Source: JAGQOZ01 sp041399205 (GTDB taxonomy: Bacteria; Planctomycetota; Planctomycetia; Pirellulales; Pirellulaceae). Taken from it: a stretch of DNA of 64,000 nucleotides. Both the position numbers and the translations under genes were made by a program. Below the pieces are notes generated by a model. The model saw only the letters and a list, made by a program, of their open reading frames with translations. It made no database searches and was not told where the DNA came from. Below, piece by piece: positions 46,103 to 54,613 of this stretch. The stretch is taken from contig JAWKTK010000017.1 of assembly GCA_041399205.1 (NCBI GenBank), positions 1-64,000 on the forward strand, read 5' to 3'. Each line of letters begins with the position of its first letter. The first letter of the stretch is position 1.

Positions 46103-46188
46103 ATAACGGCGGCGGTAACCCAGTCGCCGCGTTTGATGTTGATGTGAGAAACGACGCTATCGGCGACTTGGGTTCACCGCTTGGTTAT
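46103..46188. repeat. attC-like (integron cassette) recombination site, site 1
   Basis: Two arms, ataacggcggcggtaaccc-agtcgccg (46103-46129) and cggcgacttgggttcaccgc-ttggttat (46161-46188), pair over about 25 positions with a few unpaired bases, and end in ATAAC/GTTAT. Length about 86 bp. This is the layout of attC sites: imperfect palindrome, a few extra-helical bases, variable loop, GTTA-type core. It lies between the stop of one minus-strand orphan gene (46232) and the start of the next (46052), where an attC belongs. Confidence 0.6.
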
Positions 46189-46231
46189 CCGACGTCATCA
46201 GTGTTTATTTTCGTGCGAACAAACGCCGGCG

Positions 46232-46588
46232 TCAATCATCGCGATTGCTTCGAGCATTATTCTTGCGACGGGATTGAGCTTTCCATTTCCTTTCCGATTC
46301 GTGGTCGCCGGATGGCATAGAACCCGGCCAAACGAGACGGATTAGCAAATTGAGACGCACGGGTGCGCTGCCAGTAACCTCATCTCGATTTGCGAGTAGT
46401 CGCTTTTCTTCGCGGTATTGCCGCCAAAACGCCAGCCACTTCTTTAAGTTCCGCGGTGATGGAACCCTCATTTTCCAATGGACGTATTCACAGGGATCAC
46501 CGCATTGAGGGCACGGCAGATCAGCAACGGTTTGGTTTCGTCGATAGGTTTTGCCGCAGGGAATGCAAGCCCAAGTGCGATTGCCCAT
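46232..46588 (-). CDS. Small zinc-ribbon protein, possible cassette gene
   Basis: A 118-aa basic protein. An N-terminal zinc ribbon has two cysteine pairs (ACIPCGK and PCPQCGDPC) at about 8-32; EYVHWKMRVPSPRNLKKWLAF and a basic C-terminus follow. Related small proteins occur in planctomycetes; no function is known. An attC-like site lies 43 bases after its stop, which fits a cassette gene. 46589-46979 upstream contains no gene. Confidence 0.6.
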   Translation of the reverse strand: MGNRTWACIPCGKTYRRNQTVADLPCPQCGDPCEYVHWKMRVPSPRNLKKWLAFWRQYREEKRLLANRDEVTGSAPVRLNLLIRLVWPGSMPSGDHESERKWKAQSRRKNNARSNRDD

Positions 46589-46979
46589 GGAAGCGTCACT
46601 ATAGGTTCAAATTCAGTCGGATAACGAATAACAAACTATCCCAACTGAAGCTTGCGCAACGGCGGGATAATTTGGCCGTTGAACTGAGAAGCTTCGCTCG
46701 CACGGTATGCGGATTTTAGACCAACACTTCGCCCGAACAGGGGTTGATTCTACCGCAGAGATCGGGCGTGTCGCAAGTTAGATTTTCGAATGCCAGCCAA
46801 ACTAAAAGTGTTCGGCAGAAAGGAAAGCTGAAATGGGCGGCGGAGAATCGGATGACGGCAGCAGCGAACCGATTCGTCGACGGAGTTCGCGAATTCGTGT
46901 TGAGGAAGCTGTTCGGAATTTTTGCAAACCAAGGTCTGGAGACTTCGAACCGAGGCCGTCATCTTGCAATCGAAGATCA

Positions 46980-47120
46980 TTAACTTTCGAACCAAGCGGG
47001 ATGGTCGGGGCCGTAGAATAATTCTCGCCAAGCCGGGCGGTGCGACCGAAGAATCAGGTCCATCGGCTCGCCACAATGCGGACATTTCGGCGACACGTCT
47101 TCATTGCCAACTTCCTGTCC
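46980..47120 (-). pseudogene. C-terminal remnant of an IS91-family transposase
   Basis: The minus-strand end reads KCPHCGEPMDLILRSHRPAW, then REL, then FYGPDHPAWF, then ES-stop, the same kind of zinc-pair ending (CAHCGGPL, then VPWKPL) seen at the end of the intact IS91-type transposase at 1500. Only the last 40 or so residues remain; upstream of this the frame runs into the dispersed repeats. The rest of the element has been lost. Confidence 0.45.
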
Positions 47121-47175
47121 CTGTTCGTTCGGATCTGATCGGCTCGAATCATTGGCAACCGGCGCCATCCGAGCC

Positions 47176-47300
47176 CTTTTCGTCCCACCTTGCCTCCGCC
47201 CTGCGGGCGAAACATCTTTGCCGGTGCGCGCCAGCCACCGGTCATCGTTCTGGTCCGGCCCGTTCAGCCCAGCGGGCGACACATGAGGATGCTCGAATGA
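47176..47300 (+). repeat. Composite GC-rich dispersed repeat, copy 2
   Basis: cgtcccaccttgcctccgcc at 47181 and the blocks gcgggcgaaacatctttgcc, ccagccaccggtcatcg, gcccgttcagcccagcggg match the reverse complement of 4362-4600 and the third copy downstream. Non-coding. Confidence 0.6.
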
Positions 47301-47383
47301 GTTGTACAGTGCCACACATGTGTCACTATGCAGTTCGTCCGCGTCCGAGGCGTGAGCATTTTTTTGAACTGCGCCGCACCGAA

Positions 47384-47560
47384 CGCAATAAAGGTGTCAT
47401 CCATCTCTGTGCTAAACATCTTTTTGCATACGGTCGCTCATCCGCCCGGCGGGCGAAACATCTTTGCCGGTGTGCGTCAGCCACCGGTCATCGTTCTGGT
47501 CCAGCCCGTTCAGCCCAGCGGGCGACACATGCGGATGCTCGAAGACGGCCTACATCACAG
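47384..47560 (+). repeat. Composite GC-rich dispersed repeat, copy 3
   Basis: Starts gaacgcaataaaggtgtcat, then ccatctctgtgctaaac, cccggcgggcgaaacatc, ccggtgtgcgtcagccaccg, ending near gaagacggcctacatcacag. The order equals the reverse complement of 4450-4725, except that copy 1 holds an extra direct repeat. About 175 bp, non-coding. Confidence 0.6.
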
Positions 47561-47606
47561 TCGGCTGCCACTTCTAACCGAATCAGGGGCTTCAGCGTAG
47601 AAATCA

Positions 47607-47675
47607 GAAACGCAGAGGCGCAGAGTGCGCAGAGAAGAATCAAACAACTCTGCGACCTCGGCGCCTCTGCGTTTC
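47607..47675. repeat. Inverted repeat with cgcagaggcgcagag arms
   Basis: The arm gaaacgcagaggcgcagag at 47607 is opposed by ctctgcgacctcggcgcctc-tgcgtttc ending at 47675; the two can pair over most of their length around a short AT-rich loop. Sequences of this wording occur as dispersed repeats in many large genomes of this group. No gene between 47560 and 47958. Confidence 0.6.
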
Positions 47676-47958
47676 AATCTTTTTTTCGATGGTTTTGGGA
47701 TGACTGATGATTGTGGATGGCACCATGGCTGGCACCACAATCTCGGCTTTCGGACGCCACAATTCAGTTGGCACCTCGGCCCAGTTCAGCTAAACTGGCC
47801 TGGACATCAGGAGTCCAATCGTTGGATTCCGCATACCGGCTGATCCCGAGGCAACCCCACGCTCGCCGGCTCAGCTCGACGCACCATCTATCCATCAACC
47901 TCCTGTCGCTGGATTGATGGCACTACGATATGCCACTCACCCCATGCTGGTCACAGAA

Positions 47959-48744
47959 ATGAGTCGATGGCGATTCATCACGTTTTGGCTTGTAGCACTG
48001 TCTCCACTTGTCGCACCCGGCGACGAAGGCAAATGGGGCCATCTGACGGGCCGATTTGTCTTTGACGGTGATCCGCCGATTGCGAAAACAGTCCAAGTCA
48101 CAAAAGACAGCGAGGTTTTCGGCGACGCGATCGCTGACGAGTCATTGATTGTGAATGAAGAAAACCAGGGGATCGCCAATGTGCTCGTTTTTCTGCTGTC
48201 GGATGACGACGACAAGTTACTCGTCCATCCATCCTATGCTCAAACTGCAAACGCGAAAGTTGAACTTGCCATGGAACATGGTCGGTTCGAACCACACGTC
48301 TTGCTACTTCGCACAAGCCAAACAATGACCCAACGGAATAAGGACGACGTTGGTCACAACGCGAAGATCGACTTTTTTAGCAATGCACCAATGTGACCGC
48401 TTCTGCCTGCCACCAACTCAGTTGAGTTGCGATACACCAAAGAAGAGCGTCTGCCTGTGCCAATGGCGTGCAGCAGTCATCCGTGGATGCGTGGTTTCCT
48501 TTTGCTGCGGTCCAATCCGTATATGGCCAAAACCGATAAAGATGGTCGATTTGCAATAGAAAACCTTCCTGTTGGGCGGCACGAATTTCGTCTGTGGCAC
48601 GAACGCGCGGGTTTCTTACGCAATGTCACAATCGGGTCGCTTGCAACGGACTCAAAAGGACGACTCGCACTCACGATCCGCGAAGGCACGAATAAATTGG
48701 AAGATGCTCGCTTAATTCCAAGCGTGTTTGATTCCGGAAAGTAA
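47959..48744 (+). pseudogene. Exported cupredoxin-like / carboxypeptidase-regulatory-like protein, frameshifted three times
   Basis: The first part (from MSRWRFITFWLVALSPL, a signal peptide) has GRFVFDGDPPIAKTVQVTKD and PHVLLLRTSQTM, then KDDVGHNAKIDFFSNAP; the last part has RLPVPMACSSHPWMRGF and YMAKTDKDGRFAIENLP. Between about 48390 and 48437 the sense passes through the frames NVTASACHQLS and CDTPK before returning, so three one-base losses are needed; the total stays a multiple of three. The His, Cys, His and Met positions of a blue-copper-like site (VGHN, ACSSHPWM) are visible. Three shifts in 50 bases argue for true decay, yet sequence error is possible. Confidence 0.65.
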
Positions 48745-48752
48745 GTGCGCCG

Positions 48753-48840
48753 CATATCCAGGCGTTGCATGCGAGCGGGCGTCAGCGGCAGCTTTGAATC
48801 TAACATCACACGCGCCCACTGCGTGAACTTGATCGTTATG
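48753..48840. repeat. attC-like (integron cassette) recombination site, site 2
   Basis: Arm 1, catatccaggcgttgcatgc then gagcgggcgt (48753-48782), and arm 2, acgcgcccactgcgtgaact then tgatcgttatg (48810-48840), pair imperfectly with unpaired bases, separated by a variable loop; the outer core reads CGTTATG. About 88 bp. It lies between the broken cupredoxin-like gene and the DUF1963-like gene. The pairing is weaker than at site 1. Confidence 0.5.
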
Positions 48841-48856
48841 TTGCTGAGAAACTACG

Positions 48857-49573
48857 ATGGCTTGGGGATACCTGAACACGAACGAACTACTGAATGAACG
48901 CTTGAGCTCCCTTCATCATGCAAAGTCCGACGAATTAGCGGACTGCGATTCCCTCAAGTGCACATTTTTCACCTTTACGCGAGAGCCATCGACAGACCGA
49001 TGGTCAACAAGAATCGGTGGTTTGCCGGCGTGGCCTACTGCGCGAGACTGGCCTAGTTGCTTGCATTGTGACGAGCCGCTTGGGTTTGCCGCACAATTTG
49101 ATTTCCGAAACAACCGTGAAGTTGACTTCGACTTGCTTGTATTCCACTACTGTTTTGCCTGCGTTCCATGGAGTCTCGATGGAGCTTCGCGCGTTACTCT
49201 TCTGCGATGCGATGAATCCTGCGAGCTTGTCGACGAACCGGTAGTTCCGGACTATCTCGAAGACAACGAACCCGGACCATGTTTCGGTGTTCCGCACGAA
49301 ATTGAAGACTATTCTGAGCCGTTCTGTATAATGGGCACCAAGATTGGTGGATTTCCCCCGACAATTCAACCTATGGATATGGTTCTAGATTCAACCAGGA
49401 GTGCCATGCAATTCCTTGCCTGTCTCGGATCACTTGAAGGTACCGAATTAGTGAAGGTCGCTTCGACACCTGCCGTCGGCGACCTGATTTGGGGTGACGT
49501 TGGTTGCGTGTACTTTTGGTATTCGAAGACCGCAAACGGTGAGGAAGTCCATTGGACTTTAGCCTGCTACTAA
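48857..49573 (+). CDS. DUF1963/YwqG-like protein, possible cassette gene
   Basis: A 238-aa protein. TRIGGLPAWPTARDWPSC followed by HCDEPLGFAAQFDF, then VYFWYSKTANGEEVHW near the end, has the layout of YwqG/DUF1963 proteins, including the cysteine pair CLHC that often binds zinc. No signal or membrane segment. It starts 17 bases after an attC-like site. Such proteins are frequent in accessory regions; function unknown. Confidence 0.7.
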   Translation: MAWGYLNTNELLNERLSSLHHAKSDELADCDSLKCTFFTFTREPSTDRWSTRIGGLPAWPTARDWPSCLHCDEPLGFAAQFDFRNNREVDFDLLVFHYCFACVPWSLDGASRVTLLRCDESCELVDEPVVPDYLEDNEPGPCFGVPHEIEDYSEPFCIMGTKIGGFPPTIQPMDMVLDSTRSAMQFLACLGSLEGTELVKVASTPAVGDLIWGDVGCVYFWYSKTANGEEVHWTLACY

Positions 49574-49662
49574 ACGCGACACAACAGCTCTATGTCCTTC
49601 CGAGCCAAATAGTAAGCACCGGTAGCGAGGTAAGAGTTGGGCATTTTTCAGGTAGCAATACT

Positions 49663-49790
49663 GGTACAGAATGTCAGACAGCGCAGCATAGTGCCGACCG
49701 TGAAATGGCCGGTTCGAAAGCGTCAATGACAGCCTGGTAATAACGAGAGTGGCATGGCGTAGCAGAACGAACCAGCGGTTGCTAGTCAAC
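49663..49790 (-). repeat. RAYT-flanking repeat, copy 2
   Basis: The reverse complement (gactagcaaccgctggttcg, ctgtcattgacgctttcgaa, ggccatttcacggtcggcac) matches 50-197 of the window in order. It lies directly downstream of the decayed RAYT. Confidence 0.55.
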
Positions 49791-50470
49791 GAAAGTGCAA
49801 GCAAGAGCCGCTTTGGGGTCAATCCGTTCCGGCAGCATCATGTTCGCACCGGGTGCAGTATGTAACCAATGCTGCGGCGAGCTGCTTCGTCGGCGAGACT
49901 TGATGCTTCTTGCTTGGTCGCTCGTTTGGAAGAGAGTTTGCCGAACTTCTGGCACCAACTCAGACCAGAAGCAAGACGTATCCAGGCTTCGATGCGTCCA
50001 AGATCGGAGCCAAATGATCCGGACGTCTGCGTTTACCAGTCGGATTAATTCCGTCCGGCAATCCAGTAACTCCAAATAGTCGGCCAAAGACATCGAGCAG
50101 TCCTCAAACCTGCCTTGACGAACAACGGACTCGCGTCCGCTCCACGGGATCTGTTCGTTCAAGATCTCCAGCGGACCAGCCAACTGCTCTTGGACCGACG
50201 GCGACTTGCGTTCCCGCTACGCGTATTGCGACTTGATCTGCCGCAGCGAGATCATCGATCGATCCTTCGCGCCCGTGGAATACCGGATTCTTCAGGCGTC
50301 TTCGCTGCGGTAGCTCGCACGATCTGAAGTCCGCCATACGCCATGCCAGCTTGTTAAACGCTTCGTCCAGAATCACCTGAGAGCCTTTGTAACGGCCCCC
50401 TCCCGAAATCAATGGTACACTGGTCTTCTTTGTTGCTGCGGCGACATATTTTCGGCCGCAACGCATCCGG
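49782..50470 (-). pseudogene. Decayed REP-associated tyrosine transposase (RAYT, Y1-type)
   Basis: On the minus strand MSLADYLELLD (about 50094-50062) is the typical motif near the C-terminal half of planctomycete RAYT/Y1 transposases (usually LADYLxLLDWTxRQ), but here the frame breaks after LLD. In another frame, parts resembling W, KFGKL and DEAARRS continue, as expected for a frameshifted copy. The first 20 residues of the 133-codon ORF (GPLEILNEQI) have no motif. The end GANMMLPERID corresponds to the fragment at the window start. No intact copy is present. Confidence 0.5.
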
Positions 50471-51432
50471 CAATTCGGGCCGACGTCCTGAGTCGCGCGA
50501 ATCTCGGCGAGTTTGTTTGTCTCTTGTGATCATCGAGATTTCGAAGTCTTCGCTCCGGCCGGCGAACCATCTTCTCATGATGAACAGGAAAAGATGTAAC
50601 CACCTACGTGCGACTTCCTCGTCCGACCATCCTGATGATGTCCGGCGGGTTGCTGCCAGATCAGGTGGATATGGTTGTCGACGTGTACGTCAAACAATCA
50701 ATCCCGAAGATACTGGCCAGAGGGAATCTGCCGGTCCCAACCACCGCGCCGATGTTCGAACGATTGCCTCGTGAGCGGATCATTCTGGCACAGAAAAGCT
50801 CTAAGAAATACTGCAACTGTTCATGACATGCAGGATCTGAATTTCATCCGGATTAACATATTCACCACGAGCTTGGCGAGGCATAGCCGCCTTTCTGATT
50901 TCTGGCAGCATCTGCCAGTATCAGCCCAGACAGGTCAAGAAGTTTGGATGTCCTCGGATCGGAGCGTATTTTCAACGAAACATTTGATTTTTCCAGCCTT
51001 GTGTTTCGCCACTGTTCGAACAACGCTCTTGATGTCGTCGCATGAGATCGTGCCCCCATTCATTGTTTGACTCTGGCTGTCTGGCGAATCAATCAACTTT
51101 TGAAAATCGTTTGAGATGAGCCCAGCACCATTGGAGTCGCTTCGCCATCCAGGTACATCTTCGCCTTCGGTCGCAGCCCAAGCGCGAGGATGTTCGATAG
51201 TTGCCAACGAGCGAAACCAACGACCACGCGAACGATCCGCAAAGATGCCGAAGACCGCAAACAACGGCGCGACCGCGACCCACAGCCAGGCTTTGTTTCG
51301 ATTTTCGCGAGTCGGAGATTCATCCACAAAAAGCTGCCGTTGGGACGAAAGTTCGCAACGCAGTTCTTCACAGGGAGCTGCAACTCGCGTTTGGCCAGCA
51401 AAATTCGTAGCTGGCGATGCCCCGATTAGGAA
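50471..51432. other. Gene-free or decayed stretch between the RAYT remnant and the H1-like gene
   Basis: Several ORFs of 60-130 codons overlap on both strands. One (50608-50826, plus) reads VDMVVDVYVKQSIPKILARG, which looks protein-like but has no recognised family. A minus-strand ORF at 50935-51456 starts inside the terminator of the H1-like gene and is not accepted. Probably decayed accessory DNA. Confidence 0.35.
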
Positions 51433-51468
51433 TGCGCAAAAAAACAGGACCGCCAAAAGCGGTCCTTT
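51433..51468 (-). terminator. Rho-independent terminator of the H1-like gene
   Basis: On the minus strand aggaccgc / gcggtcct forms an 8-base perfect stem with a 5-base loop, then TG and a run of seven T. It lies about 40 bases past the stop of the gene at 51507. Confidence 0.85.
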
Positions 51469-51506
51469 CTCGTTGTTTCAAGACCTTTGCTCGCAAAGCC
51501 TAGAGA

Positions 51507-51755
51507 CTACTTCTTTGCAGTCTTCTTTTTAGCCGTCTTTTTCTTGGCTACTTTCTTCTTAGCAACCTTCTTCTTGGCTGGTGCCTTTTTGGCTACCTTC
51601 TTCTTGGTTGCCTTCTTTTTAGCCGGAGCCTTCTTAGCAACCTTCTTCTTAGCTGGTGCCTTCTTGGCTACCTTCTTCTTGGTTGCCTTCTTCTTAGCTG
51701 GTGCCTTTTTGGCTACCTTCTTCTTGGTTGCCTTTTTCTTAGTGGCCACAAACAC
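51507..51755 (-). CDS. Histone H1-like Lys/Ala-rich DNA-binding protein
   Basis: An 82-aa protein made of repeated KKKATKKKVAKKAPAKK units, with no other residues after the first four. This is the composition of the chlamydial Hc1/Hc2 and planctomycete H1-like proteins, which bind and compact DNA through lysines. The DNA shows corresponding direct repeats of about 54 bases. It is followed by a strong terminator. The repeats make length variation between strains likely. Confidence 0.85.
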   Translation of the reverse strand: MFVATKKKATKKKVAKKAPAKKKATKKKVAKKAPAKKKVAKKAPAKKKATKKKVAKKAPAKKKVAKKKVAKKKTAKKKTAKK

Positions 51756-52288
51756 GTCCTCCGTAAAACAAGCGGCAAGTTCCTTCTGGATGGCGTCCCG
51801 TTTGCCTAGAGCCGTCCAAGATTAGCTCACCTAACACTAGTACATCCCAAGTTGGGCCCATGGAACACACACCAATTGGAATTGGGTGATGACCTCCAAT
51901 TCCATTCGGCGGGCAGACAAACTACGGGTATTCCATAGTGAATTCTGTAAATAATGGTGATCACTTGAATCTCGTCAACCCCGCCAAACCAAAACACGAA
52001 CGTTTTTTCCAAAAAACAACTTTCGCATTGCCGGTGCTTTCTTCGCGTGCAGCGCAGCTTTCCTATCTTATGCGCGAGATCACCATCTTATCGCTCAACG
52101 AAGCCACTTAGTCCGCACAGTCACTACAGCCGGCGCATTGGTATTCAACTGTCATCTTTCCCCCGTCGTGCAAACGCATTAATTCCGCACCTTTTACCTG
52201 AATGTTGTAAGTTTGCATCAAACGTGACGATTTCTTTCTTCAATCGAAGCAAGTCACAAAATGAATTTCGGTATGAGGACCAATCGAA
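51756..52288. other. Gene-free stretch between divergent Lys-rich protein genes
   Basis: No convincing gene; it must hold the promoters of both flanking genes. A 61-codon minus ORF (51827-52012) begins with TTG and has no supporting features. Confidence 0.35.
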
Positions 52289-52862
52289 GTGGCAAAGCGC
52301 AAAAACAGCAACAACCAAAACGGCAAAAAAGACGGTGAAGAAGAAGTCGGCCAGCAAGACGACCACCAAGGCAGCCAAGTCGTCGGGTTCGACAAAGAAG
52401 AAGGTAACCAAGAAGACGAAAAAGAAACCAACTCCGAATGATCCTGTCACCGTGGACTTGCGTCGTAAAGACCGACGGTCGTCGGCGCCTGACACTGCCA
52501 CGGCGGCTCCGGTAAAAGAAGTTCGCAAGGTACAGCGACGTCGGCAAATTGATCCTACGACGTGTGAACGAGATTATTCTTTGGACGAAATTGAATTCAT
52601 GCACGCGCTGGATGACTACAAGCGAGCCAACGGTCGAATGTTCCCGACCTGCAGCGAAATTTTGGAAGTGGTTCGCAGCATCGGCTACATCAAGCTGACG
52701 GAGGAACAGCAAGCCACTCTAAACGGTCCCGCTCCTGGTTCTGAAACAACCGCGGCGGACGAAGAAACCGCGACGGTGGATAACGGGGCGAAACTGCCAG
52801 AACTGGAAATCACCAGCGCTGGTTTTGGTGATTCATTGAACGGTAGCCTCGAAATTCATTGA
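52289..52862 (+). CDS. Lys-rich planctomycete protein with histone-like N-terminus and conserved C-terminal domain, one frameshift
   Basis: Read from the GTG at 52289 (GAGG ten bases upstream) with one A removed from the A-run in gcgcaaaaacagc, the frame gives VAKRKTATTKTAKKTVKKKS and continues to the stop, 190 aa. The N-terminal 70 residues are Lys/Ala/Ser/Thr-rich, like H1 tails; the C-terminal part has DYSLDEIEFMHALDDYKRAN and FPTCSEILEVVRSIGYIKL, a helical domain. Without the correction the frame would begin in an unlikely upstream stretch. 573 bases are exactly 191 codons. Probably a nucleoid-associated protein; function inferred only from composition. Confidence 0.65.
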
Positions 52863-53126
52863 TTTCGGCACCGTTGACTGCGCGGCGTGACGGAATACGC
52901 CCGCGCATGTCCGAATTCTGATTTCGTGCGCAAGTTCAGGTCATCTTGGACTGCATCGTGTCGATTTGCATTCGACGCGTCGGCTTTCTGCTGTGGCGCA
53001 ACCTGAGACAAAGACGGCCGTTTTGGCTGATTCTGGCGCGGTTTCGGCTACATCCAAGCTCGGTTGTCGACTACAATCAGTCGCAACTGAAATGTCAATC
53101 CATTCTCTTGATATTGCGTTTGAACT

Positions 53127-54455
53127 ATGGCCACAGTTGAATCGATTCCCAAGGTGAACCATGCACTGCGTGTGGTTGAAGATGCTACTTGCACGTTCTG
53201 CGGTTGTGTTTGCGACGACATCAACCTGCATGTTCAGGGAGACCACATCGTCAAGGCGGACAAAGCCTGCGTGCTGGGCAAAGCGTGGTTTTTGAACCAC
53301 GATATCGAAGAACGACCAGCGTGCCTGATTGAAGGTCGCCCTGCGACTGTGGACGAAGGGATTGAACGCGCCAGCCAAATCTTGGCGAATGCCAAATATC
53401 CCATCACGTACGGATTGAGCGACACCACAACCGAATCACAACGACTGGCTGTGGGGATTTCCGATTGGATTGGAGGTTTAGTTGACACGACTACCAGCGT
53501 GTGCCACGGGCCGTCTGGTATGGCCTTCCAAGGTGTGGGCGAAGTCACGGCAACCTTGGGCGAAATTCGCAATCGAGGTGACATGATTATCTTTTGGGGA
53601 TCCAATCCTGCCGAAAGTCATCCTCGCCACTTTTCCAAATACAGTCTCATGCCCAAAGGAATGTTTTTGCCCAACGGACGTAAAGATCGCACTTGTGTGA
53701 TTGTGGACGTTCGCAAGACCAAGTCTGCAAAAGCGGCGGACATTTTCTTGCAGATTAAGCCTCGCAAAGATTTTGAAGCACTCTGGACTTTGCGAGCGTT
53801 AGCCAAAGGCCTGAGCTTGGACGCGGCAAGTGTGAAATCGGAAACAGGAATCGAACTTTCCGCTTGGCAAGATCTTATTGATCGCATGAAGCAAGCCAAA
53901 TTTGGTGCCATCTTTTTTGGGATGGGATTGACCATGACGCGAGGCAAACATGCCAACACGGAATCACTGTTGGCGTTGACTCGAGACATGAACAAATACA
54001 CTCGATTCGTCTGCAAACCCAATCGCGGACACGGCAACGTCACGGGTGCGGATCATGTGGTTTCGTGGCGAACGGGATATCCGTTCGGTGTAAACCTAGC
54101 ACGCGGATATCCTCGCTTTAACCCTGGCGAATACACCGCGTCCGACGTGTTGGCTCGAAAAGAAGCTGACGCCGCCTTGATCATCGCCAGTGACCCGATG
54201 GCAAACTTTAGTCAACCGGCTCGAGAACACTTGAAGACCATTCCCTATGTGGCGTTTGATCCCAAGGAAACGCCAACAACGCGTCATGCCACCGTTGCGT
54301 TCACGGTGGCCACCTACGGCATTAATGTGCCTGGTACGGTGTATCGCATGGACGATGTTCCCATTCCCTTGAGTCCTGCTTTCCAATCTCCCTTTCCCAG
54401 CGACTTTGAAATTCTGCAGCGAATGGAGAAACGCGTTCGCCAACTGAAATCTTAA
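53127..54455 (+). CDS. fwdB: Formylmethanofuran dehydrogenase subunit B (FwdB/FhcB)
   Basis: A 442-aa protein. CTFCGCVCDDI at about 22-32 with KADKACVLGKAW (C48) has the [4Fe-4S] cysteine set. VCHGPSG at about 126 contains the cysteine that in archaeal FwdB binds the Mo/W cofactor. WGSNPAESHPRHF and PNRGHGNVTGADHV, then SDPMANFSQPAREHL, are further family motifs of the molybdopterin-oxidoreductase fold. In bacteria this subunit belongs to the formyltransferase/hydrolase complex of tetrahydromethanopterin-linked C1 transfer. Subunits A, C and D are not in the window. A modA-modB pair lies 3-7 kb away. Confidence 0.88.
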   Translation: MATVESIPKVNHALRVVEDATCTFCGCVCDDINLHVQGDHIVKADKACVLGKAWFLNHDIEERPACLIEGRPATVDEGIERASQILANAKYPITYGLSDTTTESQRLAVGISDWIGGLVDTTTSVCHGPSGMAFQGVGEVTATLGEIRNRGDMIIFWGSNPAESHPRHFSKYSLMPKGMFLPNGRKDRTCVIVDVRKTKSAKAADIFLQIKPRKDFEALWTLRALAKGLSLDAASVKSETGIELSAWQDLIDRMKQAKFGAIFFGMGLTMTRGKHANTESLLALTRDMNKYTRFVCKPNRGHGNVTGADHVVSWRTGYPFGVNLARGYPRFNPGEYTASDVLARKEADAALIIASDPMANFSQPAREHLKTIPYVAFDPKETPTTRHATVAFTVATYGINVPGTVYRMDDVPIPLSPAFQSPFPSDFEILQRMEKRVRQLKS

Positions 54456-54613
54456 GTTCACGCTTGTTGTTCGAATTGCGTGTCACGGAGTCATCACCAG
54501 TCCACGTTTTGCGGGGACTGATCGAAAAAACGTTTTTGGCATACAATGACGACCCCAGTCTATGACACGATGAACTTCGAGGCCTACTCTTTTTAAAGGG
54601 GAGACGCTGCGTT

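Noticed and set aside
50608..50826. 72-codon plus-strand ORF reading VDMVVDVYVKQSIPKILARG
   Set aside because: Looks protein-like but has no family, no clear start and sits in decayed DNA; kept only as a remark in the gap entry.
50935..51456. 173-codon minus-strand ORF with an apparent signal peptide
   Set aside because: Its first codons (MAVLFFCAFLIG) are the stem and T-run of the H1-like gene's terminator; no ribosome site or known motif supports it.
51827..52012. 61-codon minus-strand ORF
   Set aside because: TTG start, no ribosome site, no similarity; lies in the promoter gap between two divergent genes.
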